Below, piece by piece: positions 28,000-36,538 of a stretch of DNA of 45,631 nt; within the stretch, counting starts at the first letter, position 1, and every line of letters starts with the position of its first letter. Where the stretch lies: assembly GCA_022823235.1 (NCBI GenBank), contig JAJDXO010000029.1, positions 1 through 45,631 on the forward strand, read 5' to 3'. The notes under the pieces are model-generated. The model was not told the origin of the DNA, did not search any database, and saw only the letters and a list, made by a program, of their open reading frames with translations. Source of the DNA: Rhodospirillales bacterium (GTDB lineage: Bacteria > Pseudomonadota > Alphaproteobacteria > Rhodospirillales > UBA2165). The translations under genes were made by a program, and so were the position numbers.

Positions 28000-29136
28000 T
28001 TACCGTTCCGCCGGCGGCCGGCGTAAACCCAGCCGTTCGAGTCTCGGCAATACCTCATCGCGAAAATAGGCGAATTCACCGAGATAATCGACCAGACCCA
28101 TGGCAATCCCCGAGAAACCCACGTCACTCAGCGACCGCAATTTTCCGGCAATCGTATCGGGGTCGCCGATCAGCGGATAAGCGCTATTCCCGCCCGCCAT
28201 GCGCAGCCGTATTTCCGCCTTTACCTCATCCGGGATTTGCGGATTGTCTCTGATGCCGCGGTCGACAAACATTCGTTCGACCGCTTCTTCGTTGGCGTTT
28301 TCAACGGCATAATAATGATGAAACTCTTCCGCCTCCCGAACCGTGGGGCGGCACACGCAATAGGCATTGGTGAAAACCCCGACATCGCGGCCCAGCGCAT
28401 TTGACCGGGCTTTTACCGCTTCGATTTCCGATTTCGCCGTATCCATGCCTTGAATGGCGCGAAACAGATAATCGGCATTGCGAACCGCGAAATCCAGTCC
28501 GGGACCCGATTGCCCGGCATTCATGACGAGCGGCCGCGGCCGGGAAACCGGTTTCGGTTCGGCCCGCACACCGCGCAACTGAAAGAACTTTCCGTCAAAA
28601 TCGAACGGTTCGTTCTCCCGCCAGATTTTGCCGACGACGTCCAGCCATTCCTGGCCGAGTTCATAGCGGCGGCCGTGCTCGTCGAGAGGAATGCCCATCA
28701 TGCCGAATTCCTCCGCATTCCAGCCGCAAACGATATTGAGGCCGAACCGGCCGGCGCCGATGTGATCCGCGGTCACCATTTGCTTGGCGGCGAAAACCGG
28801 ATTGATCAATGCGACATGGAGTGTCGAAAAGGCGGTGATCCGTTCGGTCGCCGCCAGCAGTCCCGCGGCCCAGGTGAGCGTTTCGTACGAAACGCCATTG
28901 TGATCGCCGTCGCCGCCGTACCCGGCCCAGCGTCCCAGGGGCAGCATGAATTCCAGACCCGCCTGATCCGCCATCCGGGCCAGATCGAGGTTGTTTTGCC
29001 ATGTCGGCAGCCACCGCTCCTTCACATTGGTGGCGGCAATGCCGCCGGAGCAATTGGCGGCGAAAAGACCGATCTTGAAAATATTCTCCGGGGCTTGCGA
29101 TGCAGGACTTTCGATCACCTCAACCGCCTCAATCAA
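28000..29136 (-). CDS. RutA-like flavin-dependent monooxygenase
   Basis: The 378-residue LLM-class protein closely resembles the pyrimidine oxygenase RutA in length and layout. Shared features include KIGLFAANCSGG (RutA has KIGVFVPIGNNG), LPTWQNNLDLARMADQAG, the segment GAGRFGLNIVCGWNAEEF, MNAGQSGPG (RutA CAGQSDAG), and SYASVA-like C-terminal sequence. RutA opens the uracil ring between N3 and C4. TTG 29136, after GGAG, gives a RutA-sized protein; GTG 29118 is an alternative. The open frame runs to 29418, but that extension lacks family similarity. No rutB-G genes are present, so a ring-opening role on another amide or heterocycle is inferred. Confidence 0.85.
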   Translation of the reverse strand: MIEAVEVIESPASQAPENIFKIGLFAANCSGGIAATNVKERWLPTWQNNLDLARMADQAGLEFMLPLGRWAGYGGDGDHNGVSYETLTWAAGLLAATERITAFSTLHVALINPVFAAKQMVTADHIGAGRFGLNIVCGWNAEEFGMMGIPLDEHGRRYELGQEWLDVVGKIWRENEPFDFDGKFFQLRGVRAEPKPVSRPRPLVMNAGQSGPGLDFAVRNADYLFRAIQGMDTAKSEIEAVKARSNALGRDVGVFTNAYCVCRPTVREAEEFHHYYAVENANEEAVERMFVDRGIRDNPQIPDEVKAEIRLRMAGGNSAYPLIGDPDTIAGKLRSLSDVGFSGIAMGLVDYLGEFAYFRDEVLPRLERLGLRRPPAER

Positions 29137-29565
29137 TTGTCCGCTCCGGGTCGGGAAGCGGCCGGGCTCGGCCGCGCTTTCCCGGTCCGGACCCGGCCAT
29201 TGGCGGACTATGGCACAGTCGCTCGCCGATCCAAACCGGACAGACGCGATTACGGATGCGCGGTCCGCCGGTGAACGTCCAAGAGACAATTCCCCCGCGA
29301 ACCGAATGCCGGCCCCCCCTTGGATTGGCCGTGAACAGGGTCGGCCTTGACCGCAGTATCTAGGGTTCCCAATATGGTCGTCCGCAGCAACGGCTGGCGC
29401 TCGCTTGAGGAGCGGCACGGCTTTCCGGCGCTTGGCTAGATCACGTTCTATTCCGGTTCACGAACAATTCTCATAGGTGCGCACTACCGGAATGCGCATA
29501 TACTTCAAGCAGCTAAGAGGCTCACCGAACGATCAATTTCCAGATAAGCGAAGGGAGACAATCCC
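29137..29565. promoter_or_regulatory. Divergent intergenic region with twin TGCGCA palindromes
   Basis: This 429-base stretch separates the RutA-like gene (minus) from the Tat-exported protein gene (plus). Two perfect 8-bp palindromes, GTGCGCAC (29477-29484) and ATGCGCAT (29492-29499), are centred 15 bases apart and share the core TGCGCA. They lie about 70-90 bases upstream of the plus-strand start and may be a paired operator. TATACT at 29499-29504 may serve as a -10, but no good -35 was found. I see no gene in the rest. Confidence 0.4.
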
Positions 29566-30150
29566 ATGAAACGCCGTGAATTTATGAAAGGCGCAGTCGT
29601 TACCGGTGCCGGTGCCGCAGCCGCCGTATCGACGCTGCCGAAACCGGCGATCGCCCAGGGGAGCAAAGAATCGATGAGGAGGCCGACAATTTCCGAACGA
29701 ATCCTTGAACGCATGACCAAGGCCGAGATCGCCGCCGCGCAGCGTGCCTGGGCGAAGCGCGTGGTCGAGCGCGACGTCGACCAGCTTTTGGACCTCTACG
29801 ATTTCGGCACGCCGGATGAACCGCTCCTATTCAAGCCGACATTGGCGGACGTCATTCGGCTCGATCGCGCAGGCGCGCGGTCATACTTCGTCGGCGGCAA
29901 TCCGAACTATCCGCATGACCATGGCTTTCTCAATCGAGGCTGGAAACAAGTCGACTTCCGGAGCGCCGCCGGCCCGATCCTGACGGCGGGAGGGCTGGGC
30001 TGCATGGATATGGGGCACTACACCTTCGTCGACGGCGACGGCAACGGGACCCGCGCCGACTATACGTTCGCCTATCACAAGCTGGACGGACGGGTTCTCA
30101 TCTCGCTGCACCACTCTTCCCTCACGTGGCTTCCGCCGGCCGGGGACTGA
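29566..30150 (+). CDS. Tat-exported SnoaL/NTF2-like protein
   Basis: The 194-residue protein starts with a twin-arginine signal (KRREFMKGAVVTGAG, ending near PAIAQG at about residue 31). The mature part has an NTF2/SnoaL-like, CaMKII-association-type domain: WAKRVVERDVDQLLDLYD, a VIRLDRAGARSYFVG segment, and YTFVDGDGNGTRADYTFAYHKLDGRVLISLHHSS. Such domains bind small ligands or act as dimeric enzymes; no catalytic role can be assigned. GCGAAGGGAGACAATCCC precedes the ATG. Tat export implies folding, possibly with a cofactor, before transport. It has no co-directional partner close by. Confidence 0.75.
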   Translation: MKRREFMKGAVVTGAGAAAAVSTLPKPAIAQGSKESMRRPTISERILERMTKAEIAAAQRAWAKRVVERDVDQLLDLYDFGTPDEPLLFKPTLADVIRLDRAGARSYFVGGNPNYPHDHGFLNRGWKQVDFRSAAGPILTAGGLGCMDMGHYTFVDGDGNGTRADYTFAYHKLDGRVLISLHHSSLTWLPPAGD

Positions 30151-30221
30151 ATTATGCACATGAGCTGTCGCGGGCGGACCGGGGCGTCTGGCTGGCCGGT
30201 GTAGAGAGAAATTGACGTCCG

Positions 30222-30356
30222 CTCCGGAATATTTTGCGGCGAACTCTGTCCACAAGGGGCGAGCGCGCCTAAAGCGCCAGCGCCGCCGATCTTGCCGTCA
30301 CCAAGGGCCTTTTTGAGGTCCTCTTCGACCACCAAGCCGCCCCGGGCGCAGGGTTG
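30222..30356 (-). pseudogene. serA remnant with its 3' flank
   Basis: The segment 30284-30350 is nearly identical to the serA region coding GGLVVEEDLKKALDDGKAGG; here it reads VVEEDLKKALGDGKIGG. Directly downstream on the minus strand, the piece GCGCCTA-A-CGCCAGCGCCGCCG matches the serA stop region at 38262-38285. The next ~45 bases (starting CCGGAAT-TTT-GC-GCGAAC) match the sequence just beyond serA at 38219-38262. So the remnant joins the serA 3' flank and last codons to an internal segment, with the middle deleted. It has the same orientation as intact serA, 8 kb away. Confidence 0.75.
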
Positions 30357-30382
30357 ATGCCTTTGAGACTCATCCGCCGGCC

Positions 30383-30694
30383 CTAACTCGCCGCATCAAC
30401 CGCATCCAAAACGATCACGCCGATGGGCTCGGAAAGGTAATCGGGAATTTTCGCCCGATAGGCCTTGTAGTGCTCGGAATCCCGGTGCGCTTGAAGGGCA
30501 TCGGCGTCAGTGTAGCGTTCAAACAGATGAAAGGTTTTAGGGCCCTCGGCGGTTTTTTCGTAAAGGTCGTAAATCTCGTTGCCCGGCTCGGCGCGCGTCG
30601 GCCCGACCATGCCTCTCAAAATTTCCTCAACATCGCCCTCCTGCCCGGCGTTAGGAGAAAAACTTGCAAATACGATCACGGGGTTGCCTGCCAT
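30383..30694 (-). CDS. ABM-domain (YgiN-like) monooxygenase family protein
   Basis: This 103-residue single-domain protein has the antibiotic-biosynthesis-monooxygenase fold features VIVFASFSPNAGQEGDVEEIL, then EPGNEIYDLYE, HLFERYTDADALQAH and a KAY segment. Small dimeric ABM proteins include quinol monooxygenase YgiN and various cofactor-free oxygenases. AAAGGGAGTCAACACC precedes the start. It is alone on the minus strand beside the serA remnant, divergent from the amidase gene. Substrate unknown. Confidence 0.85.
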   Translation of the reverse strand: MAGNPVIVFASFSPNAGQEGDVEEILRGMVGPTRAEPGNEIYDLYEKTAEGPKTFHLFERYTDADALQAHRDSEHYKAYRAKIPDYLSEPIGVIVLDAVDAAS

Positions 30695-30778
30695 CGGTGT
30701 TGACTCCCTTTTTGGTATTGATCCTAAGAGTTAAATCATCTCGCTTGCTTCGCTGAGGAGATTTAGATATGATAAGAT

Positions 30779-30824
30779 GTACTATAACGTATTATACTAA
30801 GCTGTCCATCATCAAGTCGAGGAG
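30779..30824 (+). promoter_or_regulatory. AT-rich region and ribosome site upstream of the amidase
   Basis: An unusually AT-rich patch (about 30720-30800) precedes the amidase. TATAA (30783-30787) and TTATA (30792-30796) form an imperfect palindrome around CGTA that could be an operator or promoter element. GAGGAG (30819-30824) is a strong ribosome site, 10 bases from ATG 30835. The cluster's GntR-family regulator at 36539 is the natural candidate to bind here. Confidence 0.4.
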
Positions 30825-30834
30825 TTAATTGACG

Positions 30835-31857
30835 ATGCCCGCAGTAAATCCGTCTGGCGATGCCATGAGCATCGTGACCTGCCAGTTTGCGCCGACGCCC
30901 GCCACCGACTGGGCCGGCGTCGAGCGCAACATCGAACGCATTTTCGAGTATGTGGATCGCGCCTGTTCCGGATTCCCCGGCGTTGATTTGATCATCGTGC
31001 CCGAATACAGCACCCATGGCTTTGGGTTCGACCCTTATGCCAGCCACCTGAAGCTCGCCTCGACGATTCCCGGGCCGGAAACGGAGATTTTCGGGAAAAA
31101 GGCCAAGGAAAAAGGCGTATGGCTTTGCGTATCCGTGGTCGAAAAAGCGGACAATCCCAACGATAAACCGCACAACTCGATGGTGGTCATCAACTCCGAC
31201 GGCGAGGTCGCCCTGAAGTACCGGAAAATGATGCCTTGGTGCCCGAAAGAGCCCTGGACGCCTGGCGAGGAAATGACCGTCTGCGAGGGCCCCAAGGGAT
31301 CCAAGCTGGCGATCGCCATTTGCTCGGATTTCGATTATCCGGAGATCGCCCGCGAAATGGCCTGGAAAGGCGCAAATGTCCTATTGCGTCCGTCCAAGTA
31401 CATGTATCCCTGGGACCATATTTGGGACATCACCAATCAGGTCCGGGCCTATGAAAACCAGGCCTACGTGGTTGCCGTGAACCACACGGGCATGGATGCG
31501 TCCTATTCGTACTTCGGACGATCCATGGTCTGTGACTATGACGGCAACATCATCATGAAAATGGGTGATACCGAAGGGCTGACCAAAACCGACATCTATC
31601 CCCTGCAGGCGGAAGTGGCCCGCGACGACCGGATTTCCAACAACTATCTCTATCAGTTGAAGCACCGGGGCTACACGGGCGTGCCGCCCATGGGCAAAAC
31701 CCACAACCCGTTCACCATCTATTCGGATTGGGACAATATTCCGGATCGCTGGAACCGGGCGCCGGACGAGGGCTCGGAACAAATCGCCAATGTGGGCCGC
31801 GAAGCCCTGGAAAAGGCGGCGGAAGCGTTGAAGTCTTCAGACAACGAAGCAGCCTAA
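30835..31857 (+). CDS. Aliphatic amidase / formamidase family (nitrilase superfamily)
   Basis: The 340-residue protein hydrolyses small amides to acid and ammonia, judging by close similarity to AmiE/AmiF. The catalytic triad is E57 (IVPEYS), K131 (YRKMMPW) and C163 (AICSDFDYPEI). The PWCP-E-W-PG and EGPKG segments and SYFGRSM also match aliphatic amidases. ATG 30835 is preferred for ribosome-site spacing; TTG 30829 is an alternative. It is the first gene of the catabolic cluster, followed by a solute-binding protein. Preference between formamide, acetamide or a larger amide cannot be told. Confidence 0.92.
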   Translation: MPAVNPSGDAMSIVTCQFAPTPATDWAGVERNIERIFEYVDRACSGFPGVDLIIVPEYSTHGFGFDPYASHLKLASTIPGPETEIFGKKAKEKGVWLCVSVVEKADNPNDKPHNSMVVINSDGEVALKYRKMMPWCPKEPWTPGEEMTVCEGPKGSKLAIAICSDFDYPEIAREMAWKGANVLLRPSKYMYPWDHIWDITNQVRAYENQAYVVAVNHTGMDASYSYFGRSMVCDYDGNIIMKMGDTEGLTKTDIYPLQAEVARDDRISNNYLYQLKHRGYTGVPPMGKTHNPFTIYSDWDNIPDRWNRAPDEGSEQIANVGREALEKAAEALKSSDNEAA

Positions 31858-31869
31858 ACCCATGGAAAG

Positions 31870-31889
31870 CGCGGCGGAAAACCGCCGCG
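31870..31889 (+). other. Intercistronic stem-loop between amidase and binding protein
   Basis: CGCGGCGG (31870-31877) and CCGCCGCG (31882-31889) are perfect arms around AAAA. Outer CATGG/CCATG arms could extend the stem. No T-tract follows, so it is probably an mRNA-stabilising or processing hairpin rather than a terminator. Confidence 0.55.
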
Positions 31890-31950
31890 TATCCCATGTC
31901 TCAGCAACGACACTACTCAAACCAGCAGATCGAACAGGGAGGACGTAAAA

Positions 31951-32907
31951 ATGAGAAAATCCGCATATTTCCTCGCGGCCGGATTGGCGGCTGCATACAT
32001 AACGTACGCACCCGCGGCCGTCGCCGCGGACTATCCAACGAAACCGGTCACCATGACCATCACCTTCAAGGCGGGCGGGGCGGCTGACATCGCCGGGCGT
32101 CTGTCGGCAAAGGCCGCGGAAAAGCTGCTCGGCCAACCCATCAAAGCGACCAATAAACTGGGCGGCGGCGGTTCCATCGGGTTCGATTTCGTCGGCAAGC
32201 AAACAGCGGACGGCTACAACATCGGCTGGTTGTCCGCCTCCATCCTGACGACGACGTTGCTCGGAAAGTTGCCCTATGGCTACGACCAGTTCGACTACGT
32301 CTGCGGCGTGACCTTCGATGCCACGACGATAGCCGTCCGGGCCGATGCGCCCTGGAAAACCTTGCCGGAATTTCTTGCGGCGGCGAAAAGCAGCCCCGGT
32401 AAGGTCAAGGTCGGCCACGCAGGTTCAGGCAGCTTCACCTTTATGACCGCGGCCGCCCTGATGTCCGAGCAAAAGGCGAAAGTAACCTTCGTCCCGGTCG
32501 GCAGACGGCGTCTTCCCTCGCTCCTCGCCGGAGAGGTGGATGCGATTTCCGTCCATCCGCCGGAATTGATTCCGTCCATGAAAGCCGGCAAGGTCCGCCT
32601 TCTGGCGATTTCGGCGCCGAAACGGGTTCCCGCCTATGGTGACGTGCCGACGTTCAAGGAATTGAACATGGACCTCGGCTTCTATCAGTTCCGGGGCGTG
32701 TTCGTTCCCAAGGGAACGCCCCAGAGCGTCAAATCCAAACTGGCGAACGCCTTCAAGGCCGCCGCCACGGACGCCAAGCTGGCCGAAACCGCCAAAATGC
32801 GCGGCTTCGGGATCAATTATATCGGCTTGGATGAGTTCCCCAACTATGTGAAGGAACAGAATGCGCTATTAGCCAAAGTGGTCGCGAGCATCAAGAAGAA
32901 GAAGTAA
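31951..32907 (+). CDS. tctC: Tripartite tricarboxylate transporter solute-binding protein (TctC/Bug)
   Basis: The 318-residue periplasmic protein has a Sec signal peptide ending near AVAADYP. It then has the Bug-family core: ITFKAGGAADIAGRL, LGGGGSIGFDFV, and a C-terminal FVPKGTPQSVKSKL. It should capture a carboxylate for the TctAB membrane complex downstream. AGGGAGG lies about 10 bases before the ATG. The usual family motif PxxPGGxxD is altered here to TFKAGGAAD, so ligand contacts may differ from citrate or tartrate binders. The aromatic-rich site is not resolvable from sequence. Confidence 0.92.
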   Translation: MRKSAYFLAAGLAAAYITYAPAAVAADYPTKPVTMTITFKAGGAADIAGRLSAKAAEKLLGQPIKATNKLGGGGSIGFDFVGKQTADGYNIGWLSASILTTTLLGKLPYGYDQFDYVCGVTFDATTIAVRADAPWKTLPEFLAAAKSSPGKVKVGHAGSGSFTFMTAAALMSEQKAKVTFVPVGRRRLPSLLAGEVDAISVHPPELIPSMKAGKVRLLAISAPKRVPAYGDVPTFKELNMDLGFYQFRGVFVPKGTPQSVKSKLANAFKAAATDAKLAETAKMRGFGINYIGLDEFPNYVKEQNALLAKVVASIKKKK

Positions 32908-32920
32908 GTGTTGGACGCAT

Positions 32921-32963
32921 GATCGGCAGGCGGAGATCAAATCTGCCTGCCGATCGTGTTTTT
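32921..32963 (+). terminator. Intercistronic terminator/attenuator between tctC and tctB
   Basis: GATCGGCAGGC (32921-32931) pairs perfectly with GCCTGCCGATC (32945-32955), followed by GTGTTTTTA. A stem of 11 bp with a T-tract is an intrinsic terminator by shape. It lies 14 bases after the tctC stop and ahead of tctB, so it probably reduces transcription of the membrane subunits relative to the binding protein. It also overlaps an upstream possible ATG for tctB (32919), arguing that this ATG is not the real start. Confidence 0.8.
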
Positions 32964-32987
32964 AGATCAAGGTCGGAGCGTGACATC

Positions 32988-33440
32988 GTGCTCGGTCGGA
33001 TTTTTTTCCCGTTTTTTCTGTTCTTCTTGGCGCTGGCCTATGGATTGGCGGCACAGAACTTCCCGGCCATGGGGCTTCAAGAAGGGTTCGGACCCGGATT
33101 TGTCCCGACAATCATAATGTCGATTGTGGGGCTCTTCGCCCTGATCGAAGGCGTTCGGCAATATCTCGAATACCGAAGGACGAAGGCGGCCGAGGGCTTG
33201 GATTGGGGCGTCAGTCCCCGCGAATTCTCGAATAGCGTCATTGTCATCGTATCGGTCGTCGGGGCGGTTCTTGCCATGCCCCATGTCGGGTTCATTCCGG
33301 CAAGTGCGGCGATGGTCCTTGTTCTTTCCATCGTCATGGGCCTGCGCCCGCTGTGGAAAAGCATTTCCCTGTCTTTGTTGTTGGCCGTCGGCCTCTATCT
33401 GGTTTTTAGCGAGGGATTTGGTGTCGTGTTCGCGTTCTAA
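32988..33440 (+). CDS. tctB: Tripartite tricarboxylate transporter small membrane subunit (TctB)
   Basis: This 150-residue protein has four membrane segments (for example FFPFFLFFLALAYGLAA and LSLLLAVGLYLVFSEGFGVVFAF), the normal TctB layout. Start GTG 32988 is chosen because GGAG lies 9 bases upstream, the length fits the family, and the upstream ATG 32919 falls in a terminator hairpin and would add an Arg-rich non-family extension. It is followed by tctA after 27 bases. Confidence 0.88.
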   Translation: MLGRIFFPFFLFFLALAYGLAAQNFPAMGLQEGFGPGFVPTIIMSIVGLFALIEGVRQYLEYRRTKAAEGLDWGVSPREFSNSVIVIVSVVGAVLAMPHVGFIPASAAMVLVLSIVMGLRPLWKSISLSLLLAVGLYLVFSEGFGVVFAF

Positions 33441-33467
33441 CGCGGCATCGATGTCGGAATTCATAAA

Positions 33468-35003
33468 ATGGAATTCTTGATCGAAGGCATTAACGCGGCG
33501 TTGCAGCCCTGGACCCTTGCGCTGACCGTAATCGGCGTAACCATGGGTTTGATCATTTCCGCCATGCCGGGTCTGACGGTTTCCATGGCCGTGGTGCTGC
33601 TCCTGCCTTTTACTTTCTATCTTGAAAGCGGCCCGGCGCTTGGCCTTATGCTGGGTGTATTCGTCGGCGGCATGGCCGGCGGCGCGATCTCGGCAATACT
33701 CATAAACATTCCAGGCAATCCCGCGTCCGTCATCACGAATGTCGACGGCTATCCCATGACGAAGAAGGGCCGGGCCGACCTGGCGCTCGGGATCGCCTTT
33801 CTGTCAAGCATTCTTGGCGGCCTGTTCGGGCTGATCCTTTTGATCGTAGTCGCTCCCCAACTGGCTGATTTCGCCTTGCTGTTCGGCGCGCCGGAACAAG
33901 CCATGCTGGTTCTGCTGGGCCTGACCCTGGTTGCGGGGTTTTCCGGCGGTGCGTTGGTCCGCGGCTTGATTTCCGCGGGGATCGGACTGGCCTTCGCAAC
34001 GATCGGATTGGATCCGATTTCGGCTTCACCGCGCTATACCTTCGACATCGTGATCTTCCAGCAAGGCGTTTCCTTTATCCCGGTTATGATCGGAATGTTT
34101 GCAATCCCGGTGGCGATCCAAAGCCTGAGCCGGAAAGACGATGCGGCGCCGGTGCTGAAATCCGTCTCGGTTCATGCCTTTGTCGGGATCAAGGAAGCCT
34201 TCGGCAAACTGAAAAGCCTCGCGGTCTGCATCATCCGCTCGTCGCTGATCGGCACGATCATCGGCGCCATTCCCGGAACCGGAAGCGCCATCGCGGCGAC
34301 CCTGGGATATCAAACCGCCGAGCGTTCCTCAAAAGACCGTAGTGTCGAATTCGGCGACGGTCATCCTGAAGGCATATCCGCACCCGAAGCGGCAAACAGC
34401 GCGCTGACCGGGGGCGCGTTGATCCCCATGCTGATTCTCGGCATCCCGGGTGACCCGGTCACCGCCGTCATGCTTGGCGCCCTGATTATTCAAGGACTGA
34501 CACCGGGGCCGCTTCTGTTTCAGGACAGTCCGGAAGTGGTTTATGGCCTGTTCGGATCCTACGGCGTCGCTCTCATCGTTTTGCTGATCGTCGCCATTTT
34601 CTGCATTCCCTTGTTCGTGCGTGCGGTCCGCATTCCGACGCGCATTCTCATGCCGACGATAATCCTGCTTTGCGTGATCGGCTCCTTTGCTTTGAAAAAC
34701 AGCGTTCTGGACGTCTGGATTATGTTGTTTTTCGGCGTGCTGGCTTTCTATTTGCAGAAATGGGGTTACCCCATATTGCCCATGCTGTTGGCGCTCATTC
34801 TCGGGTCCATTCTCGAAGAGCAGTTCCGCATGTCGCTGATCATCGGCCTGGGCGACCCTTTCATCTTCTTCAAGAAACCGATCAGCCTGACCTTCATCGC
34901 GCTGATCGCGGTCTATCTTTCCTGGACCTTTCGACAGGAATGGCGTTCCCGACGATCACCGCTATCGAGCTCTACGGACTCGACTCTAAGCGAAAACACC
35001 TAA
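33468..35003 (+). CDS. tctA: Tripartite tricarboxylate transporter large membrane subunit (TctA)
   Basis: The 511-residue permease has about 11-12 membrane segments and the TctA family stretch GVFVGGMAGGAISAILINIPGNPAS, then a second conserved PGTGSAIAATLGYQTAE and LIPMLILGIPGDPVTAVMLGAL. The two PG-containing motifs are the family repeats thought to form the transport site. It moves a carboxylate with a cation gradient, fed by the binding protein. The aldehyde dehydrogenase starts 18 bases later. Confidence 0.94.
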   Translation: MEFLIEGINAALQPWTLALTVIGVTMGLIISAMPGLTVSMAVVLLLPFTFYLESGPALGLMLGVFVGGMAGGAISAILINIPGNPASVITNVDGYPMTKKGRADLALGIAFLSSILGGLFGLILLIVVAPQLADFALLFGAPEQAMLVLLGLTLVAGFSGGALVRGLISAGIGLAFATIGLDPISASPRYTFDIVIFQQGVSFIPVMIGMFAIPVAIQSLSRKDDAAPVLKSVSVHAFVGIKEAFGKLKSLAVCIIRSSLIGTIIGAIPGTGSAIAATLGYQTAERSSKDRSVEFGDGHPEGISAPEAANSALTGGALIPMLILGIPGDPVTAVMLGALIIQGLTPGPLLFQDSPEVVYGLFGSYGVALIVLLIVAIFCIPLFVRAVRIPTRILMPTIILLCVIGSFALKNSVLDVWIMLFFGVLAFYLQKWGYPILPMLLALILGSILEEQFRMSLIIGLGDPFIFFKKPISLTFIALIAVYLSWTFRQEWRSRRSPLSSSTDSTLSENT

Positions 35004-35021
35004 TCGAAAAGGAATTCGAAA

Positions 35022-36518
35022 ATGACTGTAACGCAGCTTGCCGACGCAAAAGTCGACCTGGAGATGGATCACTACATCGCCGGTAAGTGGGTCAAGGGTG
35101 GTGTCGATGATGCCGTCGATATCCTTAACCCATTCGACAATCAGCCTATCTGCTCGATCAATCCGGCGACCGACGAACAGGTTGATGAGGCGGTCGAAAC
35201 GGCCTATGCGACGTTCCACGATCCCGCCTGGAAGGGCCTGCTTGGGCGCGAGAAGGGAACCTTGCTTTATCGCGTGGCGGAATTGTTGCGCCGGGACCTT
35301 GAGATTTTCGCCACCCTTGAATCCATGGATACGGGCATCCCGATCCGCGAGACCCGGATGGAAGTGGCAACGTCGGCCCTGCACATGGAATACTTCGCCG
35401 GGTGGGCCGGCAAGATCGAAGGAAGCTATCAGGACCTTGGCCCGCGGTTCAATTTCACCCGCCGCGAACCCTTTGGCGTGATCGGCCAGATCGTTCCCTG
35501 GAACACGCCATTGAAACTCATGGCGCGCGGGTTCGCCGCCGCCGTCGCCTGCGGCAACACCATGGTCGTCAAACCGTCCATCGTCGCGCCCTTGAGCATT
35601 CTTCGGTTCGCCAGGATCGTCGAAGAAGCCGGTTTTCCGGCGGGCTCGGTCAACATCGTCACGGGTTCCGGCCGGACCGTCGGCAAGGCCATCGTCGAGC
35701 ACCCCAAGGTCCGCAAGATCATTTTCACCGGCGGCACCGAGGGCGGTCATGAAGTCATGCGGCAAGCCGTTGAAACCGTGACTCCCACGGTTCTGGAACT
35801 TGGCGGCAAGGGCCCCATCATCGTCTGCGAGGACATCGACTGGGATGAGGCCGTCGACGGTGTGTTGACCCAGGCCTTCGCCCGTAAGGCGGAAGTATGC
35901 TTTGCCGGGACGCGTCTGTTCATTCCGCCGAAGATGCATGACAAGTTCTTGGCGGACATGGAAGCCAAAGCCGCGAAGATTCCCATGGGCAATCCGCTGG
36001 AGGGCACCACGCAATTGGGCCCCCTCATGACGGCGAAAAGACTTGAAGACATCGTCGGCGAGGTTGATAAGGCGGAAAGCCAGGGCGCCTCTATCTACTG
36101 TGGCGGAAAGAAAGTGATGGAACCGGGATTGGAACAAGGGAACTTCATGCCGCCGACCATCCTGACGAACGTCAGGCCGGACATGGAAGTCTATCAGGAA
36201 GAACTCTTCGGGCCCGTCCTCACGGTAACGCCCTATGGCGATATCGACGAAGCGGTTGCGATGGCAAACGATTCCGAGTTCGGTCTCGCTTCTTACGTTT
36301 GGACCAACGATGTGCGGAAGGGACATCGCCTGGCCGACGCCATGGAATCGGGTAACGTGTTCATCAATTCCTACGGCTATCAGTCGGAAATCCCGTTCGG
36401 CGGCTATAAGATGAGCGGCATCGGACGCGAGCACGGAGCGGAAGCCATGCACGAATATACCCAGGTCAAGAGTATCACCGTGGGCATGGAACGCTTTCAA
36501 TCGCGGTTCGATATCTGA
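35022..36518 (+). CDS. NAD(P)-dependent aldehyde dehydrogenase
   Basis: This 498-residue enzyme oxidises an aldehyde to its acid. The active site is complete: N161 (PWNTP), K184 (VVKPS), E259 (LELGGKGP) and C293 (EVCFAGTRL). The common KPAE cofactor segment is KPSI and FTGSTE is FTGGTE, so cofactor choice may be unusual. ATTCGAAA precedes the ATG, a weak ribosome site. Position between the transporter and the GntR regulator suggests that it handles an aldehyde intermediate of the imported compound. Confidence 0.93.
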   Translation: MTVTQLADAKVDLEMDHYIAGKWVKGGVDDAVDILNPFDNQPICSINPATDEQVDEAVETAYATFHDPAWKGLLGREKGTLLYRVAELLRRDLEIFATLESMDTGIPIRETRMEVATSALHMEYFAGWAGKIEGSYQDLGPRFNFTRREPFGVIGQIVPWNTPLKLMARGFAAAVACGNTMVVKPSIVAPLSILRFARIVEEAGFPAGSVNIVTGSGRTVGKAIVEHPKVRKIIFTGGTEGGHEVMRQAVETVTPTVLELGGKGPIIVCEDIDWDEAVDGVLTQAFARKAEVCFAGTRLFIPPKMHDKFLADMEAKAAKIPMGNPLEGTTQLGPLMTAKRLEDIVGEVDKAESQGASIYCGGKKVMEPGLEQGNFMPPTILTNVRPDMEVYQEELFGPVLTVTPYGDIDEAVAMANDSEFGLASYVWTNDVRKGHRLADAMESGNVFINSYGYQSEIPFGGYKMSGIGREHGAEAMHEYTQVKSITVGMERFQSRFDI

Positions 36519-36538
36519 ACCGTCGCGGGAAACTCGGG

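Noticed and set aside
30075-30335. Small minus-strand gene over the serA remnant
   Set aside because: Its only recognisable part is the broken serA segment; the rest is antisense to the Tat-exported gene, so it is better treated as a pseudogene fragment.
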